Origin: Unio delphinus
Lineage: Eukaryota; Mollusca; Bivalvia; Unionida; Unionidae
NCBI GenBank assembly: GCA_029339505.1
Contig: JAQISU010000069.1
Coordinates: 9,063,001-9,127,000 of the forward strand
DNA: 64,000 nt
Reading direction: 5' to 3'
The position numbers and the translations under genes are program-made. Below, piece by piece: positions 51,243 to 63,869 of the stretch (position 1 is the stretch's first letter; the number at the start of each line of letters is the position of its first letter). The notes under the pieces were generated by a model. It made no database searches. It was not told where the DNA came from and saw only the letters and a program-made list of their open reading frames with translations.

Positions 51243-53080
51243 TCAGAGCTCTATTTTTCCGTGCTTGACATTACTATAAACTGCCTCACTGCCGACTTCG
51301 TAGCGATATGACTTAGAATTCTTGAAAGTAATGTTAAATATCCTAATCACACACACTCACACTCGATTTAGTATACCTGTACGTTCCACACTTCATATTG
51401 CCTAGTGATGCAATAATGTATGTTTCCAATGATTTAGTTTAAATGCATAGGTTTCGTGTTAATCTAGGTCAACAGACATAGGAATTGCCTTCCTTCAGGT
51501 ATTTTGAAAAATAAATATTCCACGCATCGTAGTACCTTTCTTGAGATTTATCGTGCTAGCATGATTGATAGTATCTCCCCTTCTCATAAACCCAAAGATA
51601 TTACGCCATAAGTAGCAGAACAATGAAAAACTAATATAACCAGTACTCCAAAGTTTCCGACATTTGGACAGTTTTCTCCTCAACAAAGGTAACTTGGCAA
51701 CAATATCAAACGTGGAAACAAATTGTATAATGTTTTAAACTAAACGCAATTAAAAGTAAATAAAAAGATGACATTTAAAACGTGCATTTAAATTAATGAT
51801 TATTATCGGTAATTTCGTTTCCTATTGTACAATTTTTGTCATCGATTTCAATTACTCCCAAACTGGAGTACAATGTAGGATAACAAAGGACAAACTTCGT
51901 GTTAGTATATATTGTTTCAATGGCACACAATCTTGTTTATAAAAGCATAGTAGTATGTTATTGATTTAAACTTTGATTAATGACACTATATCAAGCTGGC
52001 GACGAGGTAGTCCAAGTTTTCTCTGTCCCTTGATACCACATTAGTTATATCGGGATATTTATTTTGGGTTGTAGGGTCAGTGTCCACTCCATATCAAAAG
52101 GTTGGTATTTGCTGACAACAGTTGCTGTCGGTTATGGAAGCCGTTTATTAGTCGTCCTAGCGAATTTGAAAGACTATGAATCGAGATACACTTGCACGAA
52201 ATGTAAAGTTGTATTATTAATGTTTCCAGAAATTGTGAGTATATCATTGGTTTTATGTCATTTCCACTGACAATCGAGTCAACATTACAACGTTGGATTT
52301 TGCTTTGGGCATTTGTAGTTATATGGCTAAGCAGAACTTGCAACCTGCATACCAGTCACATTAAGTGTCCAAGAGTCACGTGATAAATAAATTTCCTAAT
52401 GTGTTGTAATAATAATTCGACAAAATTAAATTAATTTCACGTGTTGTTTGTAGATAAATACAATACACACATGTCTAAAAATATTTATTCTGGGAACAAT
52501 AACCAGAAACATCTCATTATCGCAGCAAGGTGGAAAAGACCAGATTGATCATGTACTGAAGTAGTAAAACTGAAGGGGAGTTACGGCTCAAAAACACGTA
52601 TTTGTCCATGACAAGTACAAATATTCACGACCAGACCCTACTTTGGAACTCCATTCATACCCCACATGATCTTTTGTGGGATTTCTGGATCAGTAATTTT
52701 ACGTTTTAATTTCAGGTCTATTCGTGAACGTGTATATTTTTCATATAAAAATAGGTGTATTTTATTTAGAAACCATAGCTTTTACCTCTGCAACTATAAG
52801 TAAATCATGTTTGATAAAAAAAATTGTATTCTTTAATTTTTAGATAATATTTATACTATTTATACGTCTTCACCAACTATCAACGTATTAACAGATAATG
52901 TCAGGAATATTTCATCATCATTATGAGCTTAATATAACTGTAATTTTCCGTTACATACATTCATACAATATACAAGTTACAGGGACAAAAATTTCATATT
53001 AGTTTGTGGTTTAAGGCAAAAAATCAAATCTGTAAAGGCATATGATCTAATGCTTACTCTTTTTTTTTCTACAGTGATCT
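49227..53080. other. gene-poor AT-rich stretch
   Basis: No supported gene. A perfect TA microsatellite of about 90 bp lies at 51148-51240. The sequence just upstream of the THAP exon (to about 49330) may hold its promoter. The rest looks like intergenic or intronic DNA. Confidence 0.5.
51148..51240. repeat. (TA)n microsatellite
   Basis: Over 40 TA units with one CA interruption near 51156. Confidence 0.95.
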
Positions 53081-53081
53081 T

Positions 53082-53818
53082 CTACCACCTCCTGATTTTT
53101 CCAAAGATTCCCTTTTTCTTCTTATTTTCATCCTCTAAAATCCAGTCAGGATGTCCCATGGCTCGAAACTTTTCCTGAACCTTAATCCAACTCTTATCAT
53201 GTGTCTCAAAGTCCTCTTCCTTCATTTTGTTTTCTTGTTTCTTTCTTTCTTCTGTCAAGGTTTCCTTAATGTTATTGTCTTCTATTTCCAACACATTTCT
53301 CATCTTATCTTCTGATTTCTGTATCTGGCCAACTCCCCCACATTACAAATGACCACTCTGTCCAAAACAACACATCTTCTAAAAGGTACCGGAATTTAAT
53401 GACACCATCAAGGGCCTCGTTTAAACTTCCAACTCTCACATATTGAAGATGGATAAAACCTCTCACCTTTTCTAATTTCTCCTGTAGCATACTGTCAATC
53501 AGATATCTCGCCACTTTGAGACTGTTCGCATTATCTAGGCTACCTGGATATTTTTTTTTCAATCTTTTCCACCACATAAGCCACGTCCATTAACAAAAAC
53601 CCACTGTGTCTCAATTCGCTAAAAACATGGGTGAGTGGGAATAGTCCCAACACACACTCTACCCTATCAGCCAACCGGGTAACTGTTATTTGTTTCTTAT
53701 CTCTGTCATTTGGAGTTTCCAGTGTGATGGCAAGGAAGGAACAAAACTCGGCAATCCATACCATGGATACTGTTCTACCTTGAAACGACAATCCGTCCCT
53801 ATTTAAAACCCCGTCCAT
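53082..53818 (-). pseudogene. intronless gene of unknown family, two frameshifts
   Basis: Three consecutive minus frames read as one protein of about 245 residues. MDGVLNRDGLSFQGRTVSMV to VAYVVEKIEKK; then, after a frame change at an A9 run (53551-53559), GSLDNANSLKVARYLIDSML and FRYLLEDVLFWTEWSFVMWG; then, after a second change near 53305, MRNVLEIEDNNIKETL and a charged C terminus ending KKGIFGKIRRW. Helical and charged; domain not recognised. A diverged copy of its 5' part lies at about 55430-55720, so it belongs to a repeat family, perhaps a mobile element. Confidence 0.5.
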
Positions 53819-54990
53819 TTTTGCTAATGGACAAAATAAATACCAATAAAGTGTAAGCCATCTGTGTAATTATTCAAATTCAAAACGTTATGCAATGTTG
53901 AAAAATACCTATTGCAGTTAGAATATTGTGGACAATGTGTGCATAGCATGCATCGAATATTAAGGTCAATCAGATAAGTCAAAGTAACTAAACAATCATC
54001 ATGTATTTATATAATGCATAGCGTTTCTAGTTTGATGGCGCTGCCGAATCAGATCAAAGGTTTTAACCTATATATGATTTGTTCTCATGCCAAAATGAGG
54101 ACTGACATTTAGGAGGCATTTTGAAAGTTATTGTCAAGTCACGTTAATGTACCAGGGCGGTTTTCCTACGCACTCTGTCTTGTCTTTCTGGTGACTCCAG
54201 AGAAGAATTAGCCATGCTTAGTTGCTATGTGTTTTTCTGCCCTATCATCTCGTCAAAAGGGATTGTATGGTAGGCTTCGTAGTATAACTTGGAGATGTTT
54301 ATAATTCCGGATTACCTTTGCTTGTGTAGATGACGAGATATTCATATCTGATAGACTGCACCGCGTTGATAAAGTGATCCGCATTTTGTATGTCGTAAAG
54401 TGCAGCGTGAAGTCCCATTTTACGACATTTATTATACAAGGGGTCTTAGATATTTGTTTCGTCTTTCTCTGTTTCCCAAGTTGCTTCCTCTTCCTATTCT
54501 TTTTCATCCTCCTGACTAGATGATACAGACAGCTCCAAGTCTTGCTGCAAGTCTACAGTCTCGTACGGAGTTTCCCACCTTACTGATGGCGACGGTGATA
54601 GTGGTGAACATACTGGCTTGGATGAAATGTGTCCTCAGTTTCTCCTGCGCAGCTCTAAAGTCTTAGAACTTATACTAATTCAGTGGCAGTCGTTGTGGGT
54701 GCCGATTTAAGTGAAGTGGCCCAGAAGTGGCTTGAGTAGTTGCCTGTTTAATTCCTGTTGGAAGAGGGGTGTTGTGGTATCCCCGTGGTATGACACCACA
54801 CACAAAACGCCAATTTATTTGAAAAGAAGCGGATGAGTGTCCTTATGTTTCCAGACGTTCCTATGCCTTCTTCTATACAACAACCATGCATGAAATTGTG
54901 ATTGTTGTAAAGATATTTGTTGCTGCGGATGTGGATGTGGCTGTCGTACTGTGTCAGGCTGTGGAAGTGTCAACATCTCAGGTTTCACCC

Positions 54991-55022
<32 letters not shown>

Positions 55023-58000
55023 GCAAAGCATGTGGTGAGGTAAAATTGACCATCTCTTTTCATCCTTTTCTTTCTTATTTATTTCCTCCTATTCGGCTAT
55101 AGTATCAATGGACAGCACGTCCAGGAGACGCCTAACATGCTTGAGGTGCATTTGTACTTCGACTAATTTAGCAATTGTGTTGCTCATCTTCCATTAGTTG
55201 ATTCGACACTTATGGGTAGCCAGATTAGATCGGTAATTGAATGATAGTGCATTGGCCACGAGAGGTCATTTTGAACTGTTTAATCCGTCAAGTGGCAGTT
55301 ATTTAATTAATCACGTAAAGTAATGAATGGTGTCGCATCCCCACGGGCGTTTATGCACACACAGTGTACTATTTAGTTTGGTCGTCATGTCGCGCCCTTA
55401 TTGAGAGACTATCGACATAAATCTAAGACCCTGGGTGAGATGGAAAGGACCTAACACACATACAACCCTATCAGCTAATCAGGGTGAAGGTACTAGAGTA
55501 GCAATGGCAACAAATAATGGCGAGTGCAAAACAGTTTTAAGATATCGTTATGGTGAGGGTTCTGGTCACGGAAAGAAAGAAAAAGTCTCAGAAAGCTAGC
55601 CCATGGATGATGTCAGCCTTGAAACGCCCTAGCCATACTTATTTCAAATCAAGTTCAGTTTTCCTAATGGACAGAAAAAAATACCAATAGTGTGTAAGCC
55701 ACCTGTACAATTAAATCAAATATTAAAGTCGTACAATTTTCTTTATCGTTCTAACTATACCAATATTCTATTACAATGTGTGCATATTGTAAGTCGCTAA
55801 CAGATTTGTTAACTAATATGTCTTTGCGACATTTAAAAGTGTAGTCACTGTTTGGAATTAAAGTTTGTTAAATTTGAGCGGTGGTGTTCAAAATTGATCA
55901 AGTCTGGTTTCGTAAAAGAGATTATTCATAGAGGGTTCTCGTAATTAAATTAGAACCCTATTATTTAGACAAATGAATGGCAAATGTGAAATCATTCACT
56001 CTTGCACCCCAGGCAGTCTTTCTCGGGGTGCAGTTGATTAGCAGGGTCAGAGTCCCTCATGTCGCTGCCTGTTTTCCTTCTGCATTTAGTTGTTTCTCCA
56101 GCGTCCTTGAAGTGTTTCAGGCGAAGAAGTATTTAATCCACGGGGTCCCTCCATCTAGTGAAGACAAATCTTTTGTTAAACCTTGTGCGGGGACGTCCAT
56201 CTTGTTTCCATGTTGCAACCGCCATTTTACTTTGTCCAGATCTTCATGGATAATATTACTGCAAACTGGTTCTTTAATAGCTTGGCCCCGCAGTGGTATT
56301 TCAGTACACTACTCCAGGTAGCTTACTGCATTCTTCTTATTTGATATATAATACTCATGGTAATATGTATCTGCTGGTCAACGTAGTCCACTGTAGTCCG
56401 GTCCTGTCTGCTTCGAGTTCACTGCCTGAATGATCATAATAATGAATTAGCCCTACTACAAACGAACGAAATTTGGATTATATTGTTTCGTACCGAGGTA
56501 CATGTAACACTGTTTAATGCCAGCAACGCTGGCTATTTAATTTATCCCGTGGAGACGGAATAGTGCCACTATTAGGATTGATTTTTTAGTAAAATTGATA
56601 AAATTGCTATTTGCTTTAAATTGTATTAAAGTAATGTTTTATTCATTTATATTAAAGTAAATTCTAAAGTGTGTTAAGATTAATTTCAATTAATTCCAAA
56701 GCACAACTATATATTAATGGAAGGAAAATAGTTGATGTGCAAAGCATAAAGTTGGCAACGTAAATCACTAGCTATACGAATGTACATTATTGTGTGGAAT
56801 TAGGTTATAAAGCAAAATCTTACTGACGACCTATGAGTCAGCTCCTGGGTCTTATCAGTAAAATATATATTATGTAACCCAGGTATTGTCAAAACCCCAA
56901 TTCGGTTAATAAAAGTGGAACAAACTTCTGTGCTGACGTAAAAACAGAATGGTTCTTATCTAATGATGGACAGTCGTCGCTACAAAATGGTTCTTATCTA
57001 ATGATGGACAGACATCGCTGCTGGCTTTGTATGTTAAGACATTTTTGCTGGCTTAGAATATTAAGGGATTATCACATTTGGTCCTGACTTGTGCCAAACG
57101 AATATAAATAAACCACAAATTTGAGTTTTACCTTATGTCAGTTGACGTAAAACAAACCGGTTTTGACCGGATGAAACTGATCCTTACCTGAGGAGAGCGG
57201 ACATATTTTCCCACTGGTACGTTAATCCTGACACAGGATGCATATAAATAGACCACGCATAAAAGGGCCAGGTCAGTTCAATACCGACGAAAAAAAAAGA
57301 TCTTTGTCTTCTCATTCCAGGTAAAAAAATTGTATATGTCGTAACTTCTTTAGGAATAAGTACTTTTAATGTTTGAGATTTTAATAGTAACATTGTTATG
57401 TTAGCAACATTCTTCACTTAATACTTTTATTTATAATATATTGTAACGGAATGTTTAAATGTTCTAAAGAATTCATATTGAATTATATTTATGTAATTTT
57501 TATTGTAAAGGTTTAATTCGCTACCAACTTCACGTTTTGATTTAATGATTGAAATAAAGTATTCTTTAAGTAGAAAGAATAATATCTAGCAATATATTCT
57601 AAATCAACATTCTATTTTAAAATGAGTAAAATGCATTTCCTTAAAGTAAATGTTGCATTAATTACAGTTATTACATTTTATAGTTTTGGCTATCTTGAAA
57701 TTGATCCAGAAATAACTATTTGTATAATATTCTAAAATGCAGAAGTTATACGAATAAATGAAGTTGGAAAGCTTAAAAGGGAAAATATAATATGTATTTC
57801 ATGATTTTTTATTATAAAGTTTTTATATGTGTTTCTAGAATGTAGTCAATATATGTGTGTTGATTAATTAAATAAAGTCAGTTCCGTACCGACGAAAAAA
57901 TAGATGTCTGTCTTTTCTTTCAGCTTCTATTCCGTACCTTTCCTCAAGAAATGTTCCATCATCTGGTGACATTCTTTATCTGGGAACTCATATTCTTTCT

Positions 58001-58311
58001 TCTTCCTATTTTCCTGAGTTCCCAGAATGTGTTTATGAGACCGATCTATAGAACATTCCAGTCAAACATCTCATAAAACCACATCCCCACGGGCGGTAAA
58101 TCATACAAAGTATGCTATTTAATTGGGTTGTCATGTCGAGTCCCTAAAAAAGGGACTATCAACATGAATGAAAGACCTTCAGGCGAGTGGGAATTTTTGT
58201 GCATATTAGTTGAAATATTAACTAATAATAATAACTTGTTTAATATTTTTACATGACAAATATATTTCGAACTTCAACCCTTCTTAGCCAAAAATTTTTA
58301 ATATATTTCAG
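53819..58311. other. repeat-rich region without a supported gene
   Basis: Holds a short TA run (54990-55018), a diverged copy of 53630-53890 at 55430-55720, and a pair of related segments at about 55330-55435 and 58080-58200, each starting CATCCCCACGGGCG and later GTTGTCATGTCG/GTCGTCATGTCG. A 35-bp direct repeat (ATGGTTCTTATCTAATGATG) lies at 56950-57010. Nothing else identified. Confidence 0.45.
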
Positions 58312-58428
58312 GGTATACAGGTACAAATTGTGAAACCACCATAAATGAATGTGGTTCAGATCCTTGCCGGAACAAAGGCCAGTGTATTGATGGAATCAAC
58401 AGTTATACATGTAATTGCACTGACACAG
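58312..58428 (+). CDS. EGF-like domain exon of a host gene
   Basis: After TATATTTCAG a 117-bp exon encodes one calcium-binding-type EGF module: [38 protein letters not shown], ending at a GTAAGG donor. It is phase 1-1, the usual symmetric EGF exon. It includes the last two cysteines' loop of the preceding module. The gene must be a multi-EGF secreted or membrane protein (Notch- or fibropellin-like); no other exon is seen in the window. Confidence 0.8.
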
Positions 58429-59363
58429 GTAAGGCATCATTCTGAGACAACTGAGACAGGTTGTTTAAGTTTATAAAAAAGCACAAGTTGCTTGCTATAT
58501 TGAAAGTAGATAGATCTTCAATTCTGAGCAGATATATTGACATTATTTCTGTAGGAGAATGTAGCCAGATTTTCATCTCATGAGCAGACTTACTGATTTC
58601 ATTTCATCAAGAGAATTTTTACAGATTTTCCCATATTCTATGCAGAGATAATATCTACCATCCTTCCAGACAATGTTGAGGATTTTTGAGATTGAGAACG
58701 TGTGTCTTGAGAAAGTGGAAGGCGGGGGGTGTCATTGCACGTGACCCAAAAATGTGATGTTGTCCAAGTCAGAATAGGATATTTTTCCATATATATTATA
58801 TAGAAAATAATTGGAAATTTCACAGGTTAATAAAAAAAATAACTTAGCAGTTTTCTTTAAAACATTTAATTACACTTGCAAATGAAAAATACTGTGTGTT
58901 TGTGATTTTGGATTTTTAACATTGCTTTAAAAACATTCTGTCGTATGTCTGCAGTGTGGCAGTTTATAGTGATGTCTAGCACTTTGGCATCATGCTAGAG
59001 ACATGTAGGATGATGTGCCACCCAGTCACATCATCGTGATCACCGTGCTTACCAGTCCTAAAACTAACATCTTAATGCAAAAAAGAATGTGTTGTTGTAC
59101 CATATTTACCATATATGGTGGGACGTAATGAATATATTTTTCTCATGTCCCACAAGTTATGGTGAAATTTGTTTTCACTTTGATCATGTGTCCCAAGACT
59201 TAAGAACGAAATAAATTTGTATTGCATTTGTGATCGACCCCCTCCCCACAGCATGTTGCAATAAAATAGATTTTAAAAAAGATTAATTGATAATAAAAAG
59301 AAATAAACTAACCTTGTATTGTTATAGTTATTTCCTTTTATCAACATGAGCATTAAATAATAA

Positions 59364-59610
59364 AGGGGCCATGATTGGCCGACTGGTCTAAAGCACTGTC
59401 TGTTACGGATCACTGCCATCTCACCTGTCTGCACGGGTTCAAGTTTCGGTTTCAGCCAATGTGGGTATGTGAAAAAGCTTGCCAGTAGCTTCTCGTGGGT
59501 TGGTGGTTCTTTCCGGTTTTTTCCGGGTTCTTCCTCCACCAATAATACTGGCTGCCATGTATAGCCTATATTGTGCTGAAAAATGGCGTTAAACCATTAA
59601 AAAAACATAA
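59364..59610 (+). mobile_element. tRNA-derived SINE
   Basis: The head has a pol III A box-like TGGCCGACTGG and a B box-like GGGTTCAAGTT 67 bp apart. The body has TTTCCGGGTTCTTCCTCCACC and ACTGGCTGCCATGTATA, and the tail TGCTGAAAAATGGCGTTAAAC plus A-rich end. This body and tail resemble SINEs widespread in molluscs, from memory of the family and not from a search. Confidence 0.7.
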
Positions 59611-61792
59611 AAACAATTAAAGAATAAAATATATCTACGACAACTATAAGCAGCATAGGCTACCATACTGTATCGTGTATCAATTATGTCTGATAACGCA
59701 TGTCACTTTGTTCATTGACATAAAGATGGAGAAACAAATTGTAAATGGTGGTGCTAAAAGGTTGAATATGTTGTTTGATTGAAAAATGGATTCAACAAAG
59801 TCACATACAAGAGGGAAATAATCAACCAATATCTTGAAGATGCTGTTTATGCATGACACAGTGTTAGGTGCTAAAAAATCAAAATTGAATTGTATCCAGG
59901 TCTGCTGTATGACAGTACCTTGCAAACAAAAATCATCATGCAAAAAAACATTCACTTGAGTGTAAGTGACAATCTTTCGACCAGTTCGGATAACAAAAAG
60001 TATCCCTAGTATTTACCTGCAGACCTCTATGCTCCTTGGTATTAATTGAAAATACAGATGCCAAGCACATATAAGCCCTGGTGGTAAATAAACCATGTTG
60101 GCAACGAGCAGTTGACTCCTTCTTTGAACCAACCAACAGGACATTAAAAAGAAAAGGTTATTTTTATTACAAAGCACGCTGATCTCAGAAGCCAACTTTC
60201 TTTTTTATTTTGTAAATGATATCAATAAAAAGATTATTTTATAGCAAAGCAAGCCGATATCGGAATTTAATTATGGAGTATTTAAAGTGAGACAATTTAT
60301 TTTGTTGAATTTACAAAGATAGCTAAGATATGGAAGCAAACTTTGGTTTGTTTTCACCGGTATTCACAGTAATTTTGAAAATAAATGGAACAAATTTTAA
60401 AGTGACATAATATTGTGCTTCGTGCACATATATTGATAACCCAGTGTCAACCAGAATAATATTTGAAGAAAAATAAATCATGTGCTGAATTCATGAAGTA
60501 CAGAAGAGAAGCAAATGATTTTGCAAATGAGAGGGAAATAATCAGCCTCATATATTGAAGATAACTGCCATTCATGCATGCATGACATTGTGTTAGATGC
60601 AAAATAACAGTACATTATTCATTTGAGAGTAAGTGACAATCGTTTCAATAGCACAGGTTATAAAAGTATCCTTACAATTTACCCACAGATATCAGTGCTC
60701 TTTGTTTGTACTAATTAGACCTAAATGCCCTGGTGGTTAAATTGTAGCAAAATTATTTTTTGCATCTCCCTGCATTGAGGCATTTTCATATAAAATAATT
60801 GCATAATTTACTGGAGAGAATTGAATATTGATTGTTTAATGACCATATTGTAAGGCACTAGCTGCAGTGTTAGCATATCAACCTATCATGCAAGAAAACC
60901 AGGTTTGAATTCCGCTATGAACTTTGTTACACTTTGGACGCTATATTTCTGATGATTACTAGTTAATTTAAGATTTTATGAGAGTATTATTATGTCACCA
61001 GTCTCTTAAGAAAATGCCATAGTGAAATAATATTGCCTGTCATTTGAACAGTGCAGAGTTGACTCCTCTTGCATATAGAAATAATATTATTGCTGTCTTA
61101 AGCTGGGTCAAACAGAAATGTGTGGAGAGTGTGGTATCCTTTCAGTCATGTCAAAATATAGTTAATGCTTGCCTTGATGTCTGAATAGACTTAACAGTGT
61201 ACAGTATAAAAAGCTTTAGACAGCATGCAGACAATATTGAAACCAAGTAATTGTTTTATTGTTAATTTACATTACTGTAGTATCATTTATTTACGTTGGG
61301 CTCAATTTTCGTGGTTTTGTAAAAAAAAGGCATTTTCGTGCGGACGTAAATTCGTGGTTTTACCTGTCAAATTTTGCATAGTACACGGTAGTTAATTTCA
61401 TGGTTTAACCTCTACAAGTACTCCAAATAAGGAATACAAAAGAATAAAACGATGCCGACGCAAACGGCGGTCACATTAATGTTTAAAACAATACTGCCAC
61501 CTGTATGAGTACATATCTAAAACCTGGCAAGTTCAATACTTACAACGTGTTTTTGACCAAGTGATTAACATCTGTCAAAGCAGACTCAGCCAACAACACT
61601 AAAACAATACTTCCACCTATGTGAGCACATATCAAACACCCGTCAGGATTAATCAGTTTCGCCGTGTTTTCGTTTGAGTCTTCAAATCAAAGAAAGCCGA
61701 CGCCGCCAACAAAACCAGACCAATCAGATTATTTGGATTTGGATTATCTCTTACTTAAACCACTGTCCATAAAGTTGCAATATCAGTACTTT
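59611..61792. other. gene-poor stretch upstream of the pogo-like element
   Basis: No supported gene. Two segments, 59700-60050 and 60480-60720, are related (both contain GAGGGAAATAATCA, GTAAGTGACAATC and a following GTATCC), an old dispersed or tandem duplication. ATTTTCGTGG-type motifs near 61300-61360 may belong to the 5' end of the pogo-like transposon. Confidence 0.4.
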
Positions 61793-63163
61793 ATGACTAT
61801 CATGGCGTTAACACAGAGGCTTAAGAGTGGTAAAATTCAACTTAGATCACCCTCGGTTCCTGGACTTCCTAACCCATCAGAAGCTGAGAACCCGGCGCAG
61901 GCTCTCGCTTACCAGACAGCTAATGACGCAGTAGAACCACTGCTTCAGTCTGTGTCCCGAAAAAGAAAGCGAAGAGAGTATAACTGTTATAGCGAGGAAT
62001 TACGGGCAAATATAGCCAGATATTCCATCGATAATGGTGTTGCCAAGGCAGCCCACAAATTCAGTAGCGATCTGAGTTGTACTATCAGTGAGACCACTGT
62101 ACGGAGTATGCGGGACCATTACATAAAGTTAAAAAAGCAAGATGGGCAAGAACGTTTAAATTTACCACAATAACCCAGGGGCAATCCTTTGATGCTAGGA
62201 AGCATGCTAGATTTAGAGGTACAGGACTGGATCAAGAAAGTTATAATTAATGGAGGAGTTATACATATTAGGATTGTAATGGCTGGGGCAGAGGATGTGA
62301 TTACCAAGCATGCTCGCAGCCAGCTGGCACGTTACGGTGGGCACATCAGCATCACCAAGCATTGGGCGAGGTCGCTACTTAGCCGTATGGGATTTGTAAA
62401 GCGGAAAGGAACAAAAAGCGTAAAACATCTATCCAGTGATTTTGAAGACATTAAGAAAACGTTCTTGAAACAAGTTTACAATGTAGTGAAACAGCACAAC
62501 ATTCCGGACTGTCTTATAATAAACTGGGATCAGACTGGGTGTCAACTGGTTCCAGGTGGCGACTGGACGATGGAAGCCCGTGGATCAAAGCAAGTGTCAG
62601 TTTCCGCACTTGATGACAAGAGGCAGATCACCATTTTACTCGCAATAGCAAAATCCTGAACTCTCCTGCCCCCACAAATTATTTACGCAGGGAAGACTGA
62701 AAGATGCCTGCCTAATGGTGTAGTTTTCCTTGACCACTGGGATGTGACTCAAACAGAATCACACTGGAGTAACGAAGAATCAATGCTGGGTTATGTGGAT
62801 AATGTCATCATTCCATACGTGAACAAAACACGCAACCAGCAAGCAGTGGCAATATTTGATGTGTTTAGAGCCCACCAAAGTGCGGAAATGCTAACTAAAT
62901 TGAAAGAAAGTAGAATAACTCCTTTATTTGTGCCTGCCTCTTGTACAGACCAGCTTCAACCACTAGACCTGACCGTAAATAAAGAATACAAAGAAGAACT
63001 AAAGTTACACTTCCGCGAGTGTTATGCAAAACAGGTCACGGACATAATTACGGAAAAAGAAGGTGACTATCAGTGCAGAGTAGTAGTAAACCTTGCAACC
63101 TCGTTAATAAAACCAATTCACGCTAAATGGATAATTGCAACTCACGCGACACTGAGTGAGTGA
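61793..63163 (+). pseudogene. pogo/Tigger-like DDE transposase, two in-frame stops
   Basis: A single reading frame from MTIMALTQRLKSGK, with only TAA at 62171-62173 and TGA at 62657-62659 inside. HTH-type region: YNCYSEELRANIARYSIDNG and SETTVRSMRDHYIKL. DDE_1 core: INWDQTGCQLVPGGDW (first Asp), VAIFDVFRAHQS (second Asp), and TDQLQPLDLTVNKEYK (third Asp). The layout is that of pogo/Tigger transposases (DDD). TIRs and the TA duplication were not found. It cannot make full-length protein but decay is slight. Confidence 0.85.
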
Positions 63164-63435
63164 TCAGACCTAATTATGAAACGTTTCGAGAAAGCTGGAC
63201 TTGTTTAATCTGGGGATTATTTACCCGAGGATCATGTATAAGTCCCATGAGAATTGATTGACACTATGTTGAAACAGTGGCTTTGTCCAACAATTTGTGC
63301 AGTGTGATCTTTAATAATCTGCTTATGTGTTTTAAGAAATATATTTTTTACAGGATTGTTGTTCTATTGGATTTAAAAAGCATGGATAAAATTAAATGTG
63401 CTTTCAGAAGGATTTGAATGTTTAAGCAAAAGCTG

Positions 63436-63496
63436 GTTTACCAATTGCCGCTTTACCCCGCCAGTATCCGCTTGGAGAATAGTAAATAGATTCCAT
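63436..63496 (-). pseudogene. integrase 5' end, copy D, truncated
   Basis: MESIYYSPSGYWRGKAAIGK matches the integrase N terminus of copies B and C, then similarity ends near 63436. The rest of the gene is missing, so copy D is truncated here. Confidence 0.8.
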
Positions 63497-63503
63497 GTTC
63501 TTA

Positions 63504-63869
63504 TTAATTACCAGCACCTAACATCAATTTACCTTTCATAGCCGATTTTACTAACCATGAAGCCAATTTTTCTTTGAAAGATTTATCAAGAATAGCATTT
63601 AACGCATTAATTAATTTCACATCTGCGAGATGTCTTTGCTGCAAATCGCTGCTCCTATATGCAACATCATGAGCATGACACGCCTTATCAATAGCGTTTA
63701 TTTTATATTCACCCGATCGAGGTTGGTTTTGATCATCGAGTCTGATATCGAGTCTAGTCCCGGGTCCATAGTAACTATATCCTGGAAGGTGTTTTTCTCC
63801 TGCATACTTCGCCCACGGTATCCCTGGAAGTTTAGTTAACTTGGCTGCAATATCACCTCCTCGTTTTTT
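63504..63869 (-). CDS. parvovirus-type phospholipase A2 domain, copy D
   Basis: Same 121-codon, ATG-less frame as in copy B, uninterrupted. Calcium-loop motif GYSYYGPGTRLD (the Cys of copy B is Tyr) and catalytic ACHAHDVAY with His-Asp present. It again starts after a TAA (63872-63870) at an A8 run. The zinc-ribbon frame ahead of it is in the +1/-2 relation, as in copy C. A 121-codon frame kept open in a truncated element shows that the domain is a genuine conserved part. Confidence 0.75.
   Translation of the reverse strand, partial: KKRGGDIAAKLTKLPGIPWAKYAGEKHLPGYSYYGPGTRLDIRLDDQNQPRSGEYKINAIDKACHAHDVAYRSSDLQQRHLADVKLINALNAILDKSFKEKLASWLVKSAMKGKLMLGAGN

Noticed and set aside
59273..59542. 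89-residue minus frame
   Set aside because: It is the reverse strand of the SINE.
60860..60930. Possible tRNA or second SINE head (GGTTTGAATTCC)
   Set aside because: A weak B box only; no A box, no cloverleaf, no recognisable tail.
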